Source of the DNA: Thermopetrobacter sp964430935
Lineage (GTDB): Bacteria > Pseudomonadota > Alphaproteobacteria > Rhizobiales > Aestuariivirgaceae
Assembly: GCA_964430935.1 (NCBI GenBank)
Contig: CAYSHK010000051.1
Coordinates: forward strand, 1 to 64,000
Length of the DNA stretch: 64,000 nucleotides
Direction of reading: 5' to 3'
Shown piece after piece: positions 27,772 through 38,803 of the stretch (position 1 is the first letter of the stretch; the number at the start of each line of letters is the position of its first letter). Made by a program: the position numbers and the translations under genes. The notes under the pieces were generated by a model. That model was not told where the DNA came from and ran no database searches. It saw only the letters and a program-made list of their open reading frames with translations.

Positions 27772-28596
27772 TCAGGACCGTAGCCCTCCGGCCAGCGAAC
27801 GGGTGAATTCTGTCACTTTTGCGACCGTCTCCTCCGTGGCGCGTCCGTCGCCGTCCAGAGTGGCGGCGAGAACGGAGATCAGCGCCGAGCCGACGACCAC
27901 CGCGTCGGCCACCTTCGCCAGGGCTGCGGCCTGCCGCGGCGTCTTCACGCCGAACCCCACGGCCACGGGAATGTCGGAACGTTCACGGATCCGGGCGATG
28001 GCCTCGCCCACGCCCGCGATGTCCGGCTCCTTGGTGCCCGTGACGCCGGCCACGGACACATAGTAGAGGAAGCCAGAAGTGTTCGCGAGCACCTTCGGCA
28101 GGCGCTTCGCATCGGTGGTCGGCGTCGCCAGGCGGATGAAGTTCAGCCCCGCCTCCATGGCCGGAACGCACAGTTCCGCGTCCTCCTCCGGCGGCAGATC
28201 GACGATGATCAGGCCGTCCACGCCGGCCTCCCGGGCGTCCCTCAGGAAACGCTCGTTCCCGTAGACGTAGACCGGATTGTAGTAGCCCATCAGGACGATC
28301 GGCGTCTCGTCGTCCTCCTTCCGGAAGGCGCGCACCATCTCCAGCGTGCGGGCCATGGTCTGCCCGGCCTTCAGAGCCCGCTGCGAGGCCAGCTGGATGG
28401 CCGGACCGTCGGCCATGGGGTCGGTGAAGGGCATGCCCAGTTCGATGATGTCGGCGCCGGCGGCCGGCAGCGCCTTCAGCAGGGCGAGAGAGGTTTCGGG
28501 ATCGGGATCCCCGGCGGTGATGAAGGTCACCAGTCCCGCGCGGCCCTCCTCCTTCAGCGCCGCGAAGCGCGCGTCGATGCGTGTCCTCGTGCTCAC
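27772..28596 (-). CDS. trpA: Tryptophan synthase alpha subunit
   Basis: A 274-residue TIM-barrel subunit that splits indole-3-glycerol phosphate into indole and glyceraldehyde 3-phosphate. The catalytic Glu is in DIIELGMPFTDPMADGP and the catalytic Asp in GLIIVDLPPEED; the phosphate-binding loops AVGFGVKTPRQA and VVGSAL are present. The GTG at 28596 overlaps the trpB stop (GTGA), which explains why a longer upstream reading is rejected. The order trpB-trpA-accD is typical of alphaproteobacteria; trpF is not upstream here. Confidence 0.97.
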   Translation of the reverse strand: MSTRTRIDARFAALKEEGRAGLVTFITAGDPDPETSLALLKALPAAGADIIELGMPFTDPMADGPAIQLASQRALKAGQTMARTLEMVRAFRKEDDETPIVLMGYYNPVYVYGNERFLRDAREAGVDGLIIVDLPPEEDAELCVPAMEAGLNFIRLATPTTDAKRLPKVLANTSGFLYYVSVAGVTGTKEPDIAGVGEAIARIRERSDIPVAVGFGVKTPRQAAALAKVADAVVVGSALISVLAATLDGDGRATEETVAKVTEFTRSLAGGLRS

Positions 28597-29810
28597 AGCC
28601 TCACTCCCAGATGCTCCGCGACGGCGAAGATGTCCTTGTCGCCGCGCCCGCACATGTTCATGACGACGATTTCGTCGCGGTCCATCTCCGGTGCCATCTT
28701 CATCACATGGGCCAGCGCATGGGCCGGTTCGAGCGCCGGAATGATCCCCTCCAGCCGCGAACACAGCTGGAAGGCCTCCAGAGCCTCGTCGTCGGTGGCC
28801 GCGACGTAGTCCACGCGGCCCACGTCATGCAGCCAGGAATGCTCCGGCCCGATGCCCGGGTAGTCCAGTCCCGCGGAGATGGAATGGGCCTCGGTGATCT
28901 GCCCCTCGTCGTCCATCAGCAGGTAGGTGCGGTTGCCATGCAGGACGCCCGGCCGGCCGCCGGTGATGGAGGCGGCGTGCAGGCCGGTGTCGATGCCGCG
29001 CCCGGCCGCCTCGACGCCGTACATGCGCACGTCCAGATCGTCGAGGAACGGGTAGAACAGCCCCATGGCGTTGGATCCGCCCCCGATGGCCGCCACCAGC
29101 GCATCGGGCAACCGCCCCTCGCGCTCCAGGATCTGCTCCTTCGCCTCGCGGCCGATGACGGCCTGGAAGTCGCGCACCATCTCCGGATAGGGATGCGGCC
29201 CGGCGACCGTGCCGATGCAGTAGAAGGTGTCCTCCACGTTCGCCACCCAGTCCCGCAGTGCCTCGTTCAGGGCGTCCTTGAGGGTGCGCGAGCCGGAGGA
29301 GACGGGCACCACCTCCGCGCCCAGAAGCTTCATGCGGAAGACGTTGGGCTTCTGGCGCTCCACGTCCACCTTGCCCATGTAGACCACGCACTTCAGGCCG
29401 AAGCGGGCGCAGGCCGTCGCGGTGGCCACGCCATGCTGCCCGGCGCCCGTTTCCGCGATGATGCGCGTCTTGCCCATGCGGCGGGCCAGCAGGATCTGGC
29501 CGAGCACGTTGTTGATCTTGTGGGCGCCCGTATGGTTCAGCTCGTCGCGCTTGAAATAGACCTTCGCGCCACCGAGGTGCTCCGTCAGGCGTTCGGCGAA
29601 GTAAAGCGGGCTCGGCCGCCCCACGTAATGCTTCAGGAAATCGTCCAGCTCGGCCCGGAAGGCGGGATCCGCCTTCGCTTCGCGGTAGGCCTCCTCCAGC
29701 TCCAGGATGAGGGGCATGAGCGTCTCCGCGACGAAACGCCCGCCGTGGATGCCGAAACGGCCGTTCTCGTCCGGCCCGGCCATGTAGGAATTGGGTTTCT
29801 GTCCGGTCAT
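28593..29810 (-). CDS. trpB: Tryptophan synthase beta subunit
   Basis: A 405-residue PLP enzyme that joins indole to serine. The PLP lysine lies in ELNHTGAHKINN, the phosphate-binding loop is AIGGGSNAMG, and ETGAGQHGVATA and HAISAGLDYPGIGPEHS-type sequence (EAHSISAGLDYPGIGPEHSW) are intact. The start at ATG 29810 gives MTGQKPNSY, matching alphaproteobacterial TrpB; 56 further residues are open upstream but look non-coding. TATAAA (minus strand, 29861-29856) may be the -10 element, 46 bp ahead. I found no Trp-rich leader peptide or attenuator. It probably heads the block that runs to ptsN. Confidence 0.97.
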   Translation of the reverse strand: MTGQKPNSYMAGPDENGRFGIHGGRFVAETLMPLILELEEAYREAKADPAFRAELDDFLKHYVGRPSPLYFAERLTEHLGGAKVYFKRDELNHTGAHKINNVLGQILLARRMGKTRIIAETGAGQHGVATATACARFGLKCVVYMGKVDVERQKPNVFRMKLLGAEVVPVSSGSRTLKDALNEALRDWVANVEDTFYCIGTVAGPHPYPEMVRDFQAVIGREAKEQILEREGRLPDALVAAIGGGSNAMGLFYPFLDDLDVRMYGVEAAGRGIDTGLHAASITGGRPGVLHGNRTYLLMDDEGQITEAHSISAGLDYPGIGPEHSWLHDVGRVDYVAATDDEALEAFQLCSRLEGIIPALEPAHALAHVMKMAPEMDRDEIVVMNMCGRGDKDIFAVAEHLGVRL

Positions 29811-29990
29811 GAAATGGCCCGCCGTATATGCAGGTGCGTCCACTGATCTGGCGCCTTTATAGCCGATTGTCGGCACCGCGCCAGACTCTTTCGCGCGTTC
29901 TGCGCACATGGCCGCACCTCCGCCGCCACGCGCGGCCCGACGCATCGGGGAGGCACCCGCCGGCGCGGGCGGGGTCATGACCGCGGACCG

Positions 29991-32744
<2,754 letters not shown>

Positions 32745-33212
32745 GTTTCCCAATTTCGTCTTTCCTGATCCCGCCTCGCGGCCGGGTGTTGCGCCCTTCG
32801 TTCATGCGCGACGCGCGTCTGCGTGCGGGGCTGTCTGGTCGGCCGATGACATGAAGCGATCTGCCGTTGCGGGTTGCGCCTCGTTCTACTGGAAAGTCCC
32901 TGGCGGAGCAAACGCTCCGTCATGTGACCGGAAGGGCACAGAGTGCAAATAATAGCTGCGCCTTTCCGATTCAATCATTTTCATGCGGATGTTTGTCCTG
33001 TAAAAGCCCCTCTGGTATAGCTGTAGCACGCTTCCCGGCCGCCGTGCCGGCTCGCGGACAGACCCTGACGACCGGGAATAGGGCATCTCTACATATTGCT
33101 GCCCCAATTCGACGGCACCACCCGGTTCCACCGTCTGCGTCTTCCGCCCGCCCGCAAGGTGGCCGGTGACGGCGTGTTCGTCAGCCCAGTAGCGATTTTC
33201 GGAATCAGGCAA
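32745..33212. other. 468-bp divergent intergenic region between secA and the parvulin gene
   Basis: No gene is visible. The centre (about 32930-33030) is markedly AT-rich for this genome and probably holds promoters in both directions. CGGAGC-AAAC-GCTCCG (32904-32919) is a 6-bp hairpin inside the secA leader side, without a T-run. The long secA leader could allow translational control of secA, as in other bacteria, but no SecM-like gene is seen. Confidence 0.6.
32993..33021 (+). promoter_or_regulatory. Probable promoter of the parvulin-argJ-mutT genes
   Basis: TTGTCC (32993-32998) and TATAGC (33016-33021) are separated by 17 bp in an AT-rich stretch. The leader to the ATG at 33213 would be about 185 nt. 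Inferred from consensus match only. Confidence 0.45.
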
Positions 33213-34112
33213 ATGAAAACAAGACATCCGATCCCTCTGCTTGCCTCCCTGCTTGCCGCATCGATCCTCGCCGCGCATCCCGCGGCGGCACAGCAGGCGA
33301 AGAACAAGGCGGGCAAGGACACGGTCATCGTGCGGGTCAACGGTCACAACATCACCCGGTCGGAAGTCCAGATGGCCATGGACGACATCGCCGTGCAGCT
33401 GCGCGACGTTCCGCCCAAGCTGCGCTATCCGCTGATCGTCCAGTATCTGGTGGAGCGGCACCTGCTGGCGCAGAAGGCCATCAAGGACGGCCTGACCAAT
33501 TCCGAGGAATACAAGAAGCGCGTGCGTTTCTACCAGTACAAGGCGCTGCGCGACGCCTACTTCCACACCCGGATCAAGCCGGAGGTCACCGACGAGGAGG
33601 TCCGCAAGGCCTACGAGAAGGAGGCCAGCAAGGTGAAGCCCGTAGAGCGGGTGCGCGCCAAGCACATCCTCGTCTCCACCAGGGAGGAGGCGGAGAAGGT
33701 CCTGAAGGAGCTGAAGGCGGGCGCCAAGTTCGAGGATCTGGCGCGCAAGTACTCCAAGGACGGCTCCAAGGAGTTCGGCGGCGATCTGGGCTATTTCACC
33801 TACGAGGAGATGGTCCCGGAATTCTCCAAGGCCGTCTTCGCCCTGAAGAAGGGCGAAGTGTCGAAGCCCGTCAAGACCGACTACGGCTGGCACATCATCA
33901 AGCTCGTGGACCGCAAGAAGGTCGGGGCCCGGCCCTTCGAGGAGGTCGCTCCCGGCATCCGCTCGCTTCTGCTGCGGCAGAAGGTCCAGCAGGAGGTCGC
34001 CAAGCTCGCCAAGCAGGCGAAGATCGAGATCTTCGATCCCGAGCTGAAGAAGATGGACGAGGAAAACCGCAAACGGCGGGAGCAGATGAAGAACAGGACC
34101 GGAAAGAAGTGA
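33213..34112 (+). CDS. Periplasmic PpiC-type peptidyl-prolyl isomerase
   Basis: About 299 residues from ATG 33213. A signal peptide (KTRHPIPLLASLLAASILAA, cleavage near HPAAAQ) precedes a helical SurA-N-like segment (VIVRVNGHNITRSEVQMAMD, LVERHLLAQKAIKDG). The parvulin domain runs from about residue 145 (VRAKHILVSTREEAEKVLKE, FEDLARKYSKDGSKEFGGDL, GYFTYEEMVPEFSKAVFAL, TDYGWHIIKLVDRK), then a Lys-rich coiled tail. It should assist folding of exported proteins; standing opposite secA fits that. The set secA, parvulin, argJ, mutT is a recurring alphaproteobacterial neighbourhood. Confidence 0.92.
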   Translation: MKTRHPIPLLASLLAASILAAHPAAAQQAKNKAGKDTVIVRVNGHNITRSEVQMAMDDIAVQLRDVPPKLRYPLIVQYLVERHLLAQKAIKDGLTNSEEYKKRVRFYQYKALRDAYFHTRIKPEVTDEEVRKAYEKEASKVKPVERVRAKHILVSTREEAEKVLKELKAGAKFEDLARKYSKDGSKEFGGDLGYFTYEEMVPEFSKAVFALKKGEVSKPVKTDYGWHIIKLVDRKKVGARPFEEVAPGIRSLLLRQKVQQEVAKLAKQAKIEIFDPELKKMDEENRKRREQMKNRTGKK

Positions 34113-34137
34113 TTCCCGGTCCGGGAGCCGGTCCGTC

Positions 34138-35379
34138 ATGGCGGTCATAGACCACGTTTCCCCCCTCGCCCCCGAGGCCTTTCCCGACATGCCGGCGATC
34201 GACGGCGTGCGGCTCGCCGTTGCCGAATCCGGCGTGAAGTACAGCGGCCGGACGGATCTTCTTCTCGCGCTGCTCGATCCCGGCACGGCCGTGGCCGGCG
34301 TCCTGACCACTTCGCGGACGGCCTCCGCGCCCGTGCTCTGGTGCAGGGAGAGCCTGAAGTCCGGCCGCGGACGGGCCATCGTTGTCAACGCGGGCAACGC
34401 CAACGCCTTCACGGGAAGCGCCGGCATGGAGACGGTGCGCCGCACGGCCGAGGCGGCGGCGGAACATGCCTCGTGCGCCCCGGAGGAGGTCCTCATCGCC
34501 TCCACCGGCGTGATCGGCGAGCCTTTCGACGCGGAACTGCTGACGCGCCATTTCGACGCCCTCTTCGCCTCCGCGGGATCGGCCGGATGGGAGGAGGCCG
34601 CGCGGGCCATCATGACCACGGACACCTATCCCAAGGGTGCCAGCGCGAAGGCGCGCATCGGAGATCGGGAGGTGACGGTCTGCGGAATCGCCAAGGGCTC
34701 CGGGATGATCATGCCGAACATGGCCACCATGCTTTCCTTCGTCTTCACCGACGCGGCGATCCCGGCCCCGGTGCTCCAGGCTCTCCTGAAACGGATCACG
34801 GACCGCACCTTCAACTGCATCACCGTCGATTCCGACACTTCGACGTCCGACACGCTGCTGCTCGCCGCCACCGGACGGGCGGGCAACGAAGCCGCCTTCG
34901 CGGATGCGGACGACCCGGCGCTGGCCGGCTTCGCGGAAGCCCTGGAACATGTCTGCGGCGATCTGGCGAGGCAGATCGTGCGCGACGGCGAAGGCGCCAG
35001 CAAGTTCGTCACCGTGCGGGTGGACGGCGCCCGGGACGACCGCGAAGCGCATCGGATCGCCATGAGCATCGCCAATTCCCCGCTGGTCAAGACGGCCATC
35101 GCCGGAGAGGATCCCAACTGGGGACGCATCGTCATGGCGGTGGGCAAGTCCGGTGCCGACGTGGACCAGAACGATATCGTCATCCGCATGGGAGGCATCC
35201 TCGTGGCGCGTGACGGCGCCGTGGTTCCGGGCTACGACGAGACGCCCGTGGCCGAACACATGAAGGGCAGCGAGGTGGACATCGCCGTCTCGGTCGGCGA
35301 CGGACCGGGAACGGCCACCGTGTGGACCTGCGACCTCACGCACAAGTACATCGAGATCAACGCCGACTACCGTTCCTGA
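34138..35379 (+). CDS. argJ: Glutamate N-acetyltransferase / N-acetylglutamate synthase ArgJ
   Basis: A 413-residue enzyme that recycles the acetyl group from N-acetylornithine to glutamate. It matures by self-cleavage before the Thr of ATMLSF, seen here in KGSGMIMPNMATMLSFVFTD at about residue 195, which exposes the catalytic Thr. VVNAGNANAFTG, TGVIGEP, FNCITVDSDTSTSDT and GEDPNWGRIVMAVG are conserved. The C-terminus HKYIEINADYRS is typical. It lies 25 bp after the parvulin gene. With argE at 14837 the genome carries both ways to release the acetyl group. Confidence 0.97.
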   Translation: MAVIDHVSPLAPEAFPDMPAIDGVRLAVAESGVKYSGRTDLLLALLDPGTAVAGVLTTSRTASAPVLWCRESLKSGRGRAIVVNAGNANAFTGSAGMETVRRTAEAAAEHASCAPEEVLIASTGVIGEPFDAELLTRHFDALFASAGSAGWEEAARAIMTTDTYPKGASAKARIGDREVTVCGIAKGSGMIMPNMATMLSFVFTDAAIPAPVLQALLKRITDRTFNCITVDSDTSTSDTLLLAATGRAGNEAAFADADDPALAGFAEALEHVCGDLARQIVRDGEGASKFVTVRVDGARDDREAHRIAMSIANSPLVKTAIAGEDPNWGRIVMAVGKSGADVDQNDIVIRMGGILVARDGAVVPGYDETPVAEHMKGSEVDIAVSVGDGPGTATVWTCDLTHKYIEINADYRS

Positions 35380-35552
35380 TCCTGCCGGCACCCGCCATCA
35401 TGGCGGAACCGGCTGCGGATTGTCGCACTTTCTCCGGAATTCCGCCCCTTTTCGATTGCATGCAGACGGACGGAAAGGTTCCGTCAACCATGTCCGCAAG
35501 TGGCCGGCGACGGTGAATCCCGCATTAAGGCATTCCGGCCAATCTTCCGGAC

Positions 35553-35966
35553 ATGGAGAAACGGACGGACATCCTTCTCGTCGTGGCCTGCGCCCTCGTG
35601 GATGCGGACGGGCGCGTGCTTCTCGCCAGACGCCCCGAGGGCAAGGCCATGGCCGGTCTCTGGGAGTTTCCCGGCGGCAAGATCGCCGAGGGGGAAACGC
35701 CGGAGGAGGCGCTCGTGCGGGAGCTGCACGAGGAGCTGGGGATCCGGGTGTCGCCCCCATGTCTGGCGCCGCTGACGTTCGCCAGTCATGCCTACGAGGC
35801 CTTCCATCTGCTGATGCCGCTGTACATCTGCCGGAAATGGGAGGGTTTCGTGAGTCCGCGGGAGGGCCAGGAGCTGCGCTGGGTGCGCAAGCATCGGCTG
35901 AGGGATCATCCGATGCCGCCGGCGGACGAGCCTCTGGTGGCGCATCTTCTGGACGTCCTTCCCTGA
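35553..35966 (+). CDS. mutT: MutT-type Nudix hydrolase (8-oxo-dGTP diphosphatase)
   Basis: A 137-residue Nudix protein. The Nudix box GGKIAEGETPEEALVRELHE-ELGI is complete at about residues 41-64, with the REL-EEL metal-binding glutamates. LLARRPEGKAMAGLWEFPGG before it and LRWVRKHRLRDHPMPPADEP after it are typical of MutT, which removes 8-oxo-dGTP from the nucleotide pool. The link argJ-mutT recurs in alphaproteobacteria. The 173-bp gap from argJ contains only short imperfect inverted repeats. Confidence 0.93.
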   Translation: MEKRTDILLVVACALVDADGRVLLARRPEGKAMAGLWEFPGGKIAEGETPEEALVRELHEELGIRVSPPCLAPLTFASHAYEAFHLLMPLYICRKWEGFVSPREGQELRWVRKHRLRDHPMPPADEPLVAHLLDVLP

Positions 35967-36007
35967 GGGTTGTCCGTGTGTCGGTGGATTGCGTGGAGAG
36001 TACGGTC

Positions 36008-36148
36008 ATGGATGCCGGAGACATCGAGCGGAAGGAGCGGGAGGGTACTCCGCACGCCCTTCTGATCATCGCCCTGATCCTGGTCACCGCGGTGGTCCTG
36101 CTGCTGGGCAACATCCGCGATGCGCTCGCACTCGCGGGCTGGATGTGA
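36008..36148 (+). CDS. Small single-pass membrane protein (46 residues)
   Basis: A 46-residue reading frame with a charged N-terminus (GDIERKEREGTPH), one clear membrane helix (ALLIIALILVTAVVLLLG) and a short tail ending AGWM. GGAGAG lies 7 bp before the ATG. Third positions are almost all G or C, like real genes here. It follows mutT by 41 bp and may be co-transcribed. I do not recognise a family; function unknown. Confidence 0.6.
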   Translation: MDAGDIERKEREGTPHALLIIALILVTAVVLLLGNIRDALALAGWM

Positions 36149-36166
36149 TTTTCCTCCGATGGGTGC

Positions 36167-36195
36167 TTGAACCTGCTGCGGCTTTCGGCTATTGG
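36167..36195 (+). promoter_or_regulatory. Possible promoter of tRNA-Ser
   Basis: TTGAAC (36167-36172) and TATTGG (36190-36195) are 17 bp apart, about 60 bp before the mature tRNA. Match and position are fair, not decisive. Confidence 0.35.
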
Positions 36196-36256
36196 CAGTC
36201 AGCATGCCGGAGGGAGCGCCGGCACCGCCGCGGCGCATACGCCGCGCGCACGATAT

Positions 36257-36346
36257 GGAGAGGTGGCCGAGTGGTCGAAGGCGCACGCCTGGAACGCGTG
36301 TAGGCGGGTAACCGTCTCGAGGGTTCGAATCCCTCCCTCTCCGCCA
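36257..36346 (+). tRNA. tRNA-Ser (anticodon GGA)
   Basis: A 90-nt class II tRNA. The acceptor stem GGAGAGG pairs with CCTCTCC before discriminator G and an encoded CCA (36344-36346). D-arm GGCCGAGTGGTCGAAGGC, anticodon stem CACGC/GCGTG around loop CTGGAAC (anticodon GGA), a long variable arm, and T-arm GGTTCGAATCC are all visible. It reads UCC and UCU codons. Confidence 0.97.
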
Positions 36347-36447
36347 TGTCGTGCGGACATCCGGGGGACGGGCGGAAGGTCGCGGGGCTTTGACGGCCGG
36401 GCGCATTGACCGGACGTTCCGGGAAACGTATGAATGCAGGATGGGAG

Positions 36448-36471
36448 GCCGCCGGAGCAGGCGGCTTTTTT
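36448..36471 (+). terminator. Terminator after tRNA-Ser
   Basis: GCCGCC (36448-36453) and GGCGGC (36460-36465) form a 6-bp GC stem with a 6-nt loop, followed by TTTTTT. It lies about 100 bp past the tRNA and 75 bp before argD, separating the two. Confidence 0.85.
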
Positions 36472-36545
36472 GGTTCCCCCGCGCCGGGCCGGAAACGGCA
36501 CGCACGGACGACATGGACATCATGGACACATGGAGAGGTAGGGAG

Positions 36546-37724
36546 ATGATTCCGCCCGTCATGCCGACGTACAACCGCTATCCGGTCGCCTTCGACCGGG
36601 GCGAGGGCGCACGACTGTACGCCACCGACGGACGCGAGTTCATCGACTTCGGCGCCGGCATCGCCGTCAACAGCTTCGGCCATGTCAATCCGCATCTCGT
36701 GCAGGCGCTGAAGACGCAGGCGGAAAAGCTCTGGCACACCTCCAATCTGTACCGGATACCGGAGGGAGAACGGCTGGCCGAACGGCTGGTGCGGAACAGC
36801 TTCGCCGACACCGTCTTCTTCAACAATTCCGGTGCCGAGGCCGTGGAGACGGCCATCAAGACGGCCCGCAGGCACCACGCGGCCGGGGGGCGTCCGGAGC
36901 GCCACCGGGTCGTCACCTTCGAGGGCGCCTTCCACGGACGAACCCTGGCGACGATCGCCGCCGGAGGAAAGCCGCAGTATCTGGACGGTTTCGGCCCGGC
37001 ATGTCCCGGTTTCGACCAGGTGGAGCCGGGCGACATCGAGGCGGTGCGGCAGGCCGTCACGGAGGAGACCGCGGCGGTGCTCATCGAGCCGGTGCAGGGC
37101 GAGGGCGGCGTCCGCGTCATGGAACCCTCCTTCCTGCAGGCGCTGCGGGAGCTGTGCGACGACGCGGGCATCCTGCTGATCTTCGATGAGGTGCAGTGCG
37201 GCATGGGCCGCACGGGCCGCCTCTTCGCCCACGAGTGGGCCGGCGTGACGCCCGACATCATGGCCATCGCCAAGGCGCTGGGCGGAGGCTTCCCGCTGGG
37301 CGCCTGCCTGGCCACCGCCACGGCCGCCTCGGGCATGACGGCGGGCGTGCACGGCTCCACCTTCGGCGGCAACCCGCTGGCCATGGCGGTGGGCAACGCG
37401 GTGATGGACATCGTGGAGGATCCGGACTTCCTGGAAACCGTGCGCGGCCGTGCCGGACGGCTGAACGGGAAGCTGGCCGGCCTTGTGGACGCCTTTCCGG
37501 AAGTGCTGGAGGGCATCCGCGGACAGGGCATGATGATCGGTCTGGAATGCCGCGTGCCCAACACCGAGCTGACCCGGGCGGCATTCGAGGAAGGCGTGCT
37601 GCTGGTCGGCGCAGGCGACAACGTGGCCCGGATTCTGCCTCCGCTGACCATCACGGACGCGGAAATGGACGAGGGACTGGCGCGGCTGGAACGCGCATGC
37701 CGCGCGCTTGCGGACGGTTCCTGA
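36546..37724 (+). CDS. argD: Acetylornithine aminotransferase
   Basis: A 392-residue class III PLP aminotransferase of arginine synthesis; members often also act in lysine synthesis as DapC. ATG 36546 (MIPPVMPTYNRYPV) has AGAGGTAGGGAG upstream. GAGIAVNSFGHVNPHLVQAL, FFNNSGAEAVETAIK, FEGAFHGRTLATIA, FDEVQCGMGRTG and the PLP lysine in DIMAIAKALGGGFPLGA are intact, as is HGSTFGGNPLAMAVG. argF follows after 34 bp, giving an argD-argF operon as in many alphaproteobacteria. Confidence 0.97.
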   Translation: MIPPVMPTYNRYPVAFDRGEGARLYATDGREFIDFGAGIAVNSFGHVNPHLVQALKTQAEKLWHTSNLYRIPEGERLAERLVRNSFADTVFFNNSGAEAVETAIKTARRHHAAGGRPERHRVVTFEGAFHGRTLATIAAGGKPQYLDGFGPACPGFDQVEPGDIEAVRQAVTEETAAVLIEPVQGEGGVRVMEPSFLQALRELCDDAGILLIFDEVQCGMGRTGRLFAHEWAGVTPDIMAIAKALGGGFPLGACLATATAASGMTAGVHGSTFGGNPLAMAVGNAVMDIVEDPDFLETVRGRAGRLNGKLAGLVDAFPEVLEGIRGQGMMIGLECRVPNTELTRAAFEEGVLLVGAGDNVARILPPLTITDAEMDEGLARLERACRALADGS

Positions 37725-37758
37725 ATCTTTCGACACCTCCATCCATGGAGAGGACCCC

Positions 37759-38694
37759 ATGAGCATCAGGCATTTTCTGGACATCCGCGATTTCTCCCGC
37801 GACGAGCTGCTGGCCATTCTCGAGGAGGCGAAGCGCCGCAAGCGCGCACGCGCCGGAAAGCCGAAGGGCATGGCCGACGACGACGCTCCGCTGGCCGGCC
37901 ATTCGCTGGCCATGATCTTCGAGAAGCCCTCCACGCGCACGCGCTTCTCCTTCGACATCGGCATGCGCCAGCTGGGCGGCGAGACGCTGGTCTTCAATTC
38001 CGGAGACATGCAGATCGGCCGCGGAGAGAGCATTCCCGACACCGCGCGCGTGATCTCCCGCATGGTGGATTCCATCATGATCCGCACCTTCGGGCACGAC
38101 CGTCTGCTCGGGCTGGCGGAGAATGCATCCATCCCCGTCGTCAACGGCCTGACGGACCTGTCGCATCCATGCCAGATCATGGCGGATCTGCAGACGCTGG
38201 AGGAACACAGGGGAGGCATCGAGGGACAGGTGATCGCCTGGGTGGGCGACTGCGCCAACGTCACCCGTTCGTGGATCGAGGCGGCGACGATCCTCGGCTG
38301 CCCCATGCGCATCGGCGCACCCGAGGGCTACCAGCCGGAACCCGACATTCTCGAATGGGCGGAGGCCAACGGCGGCGACATTCTGGTCACCACCGATCCG
38401 GTGGAGGCGGTGCGCGGCGCGGACTGCGTGATGACCGACACCTGGGTGTCCATGCACCACCGCGAAGACGAGCTGAAGCGCCGCATCGCCGATCTCTCCC
38501 CCTACCAGGTCAATGCCGCCCTCATGCGTCATGCGAAACCGGACGCCATCTTCATGCACTGCCTGCCGGCGCATCGCGGCGAGGAGGCCACCGACGAGGT
38601 GCTGGACGGACCGCAGTCCGTCATCTTCGACGAGGCGGAAAACCGGGTGCATGCCCAGAAGGCCGTGCTGCTGCACTGCCTGAAGGGCCTCTAG
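37759..38694 (+). CDS. argF: Ornithine carbamoyltransferase
   Basis: A 311-residue enzyme that makes citrulline from ornithine and carbamoyl phosphate. The carbamoyl-phosphate motif is EKPSTRTRF with GGETLVFNSGDMQIGRGES next. DLSHPCQIMADLQTL, WVGDCANV, DTWVSMHH and the ornithine-binding HCLPAHRGEEATDEVL are all present. It starts at ATG 37759 with GGAGAGG and is the second gene of argD-argF. It draws on the product of carB, encoded 24 kb away. Confidence 0.97.
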   Translation: MSIRHFLDIRDFSRDELLAILEEAKRRKRARAGKPKGMADDDAPLAGHSLAMIFEKPSTRTRFSFDIGMRQLGGETLVFNSGDMQIGRGESIPDTARVISRMVDSIMIRTFGHDRLLGLAENASIPVVNGLTDLSHPCQIMADLQTLEEHRGGIEGQVIAWVGDCANVTRSWIEAATILGCPMRIGAPEGYQPEPDILEWAEANGGDILVTTDPVEAVRGADCVMTDTWVSMHHREDELKRRIADLSPYQVNAALMRHAKPDAIFMHCLPAHRGEEATDEVLDGPQSVIFDEAENRVHAQKAVLLHCLKGL

Positions 38695-38699
38695 GAAGG

Positions 38700-38708
38700 T
38701 TATCCACA
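38700..38708 (+). promoter_or_regulatory. Perfect DnaA-box match between argF and dcd
   Basis: TTATCCACA is identical to the consensus high-affinity DnaA box. It starts 6 bp past the argF stop and 96 bp before the dcd start. A single 9-mer can occur by chance in 64 kb, and I saw no second perfect box nearby, so this is not an origin. Control of dcd by DnaA is only a possibility. Confidence 0.35.
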
Positions 38709-38803
38709 GACCGGCCCTTTCGACAACCGGAAGCGCGGGCGGGGCGGTTTTCCCTTGAACCCGCGCCCTTTTCCCTGAAAAAAGAGCGCAGGGAAGGGCC
38801 CGC

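Noticed and set aside
29811..29990. A tryptophan attenuator before trpB
   Set aside because: No short leader frame with consecutive Trp codons and no terminator/antiterminator pair could be found.
38700..38803. A replication origin between argF and dcd
   Set aside because: There is one DnaA box only, no AT-rich unwinding region and no dnaA, hemE or parAB nearby.
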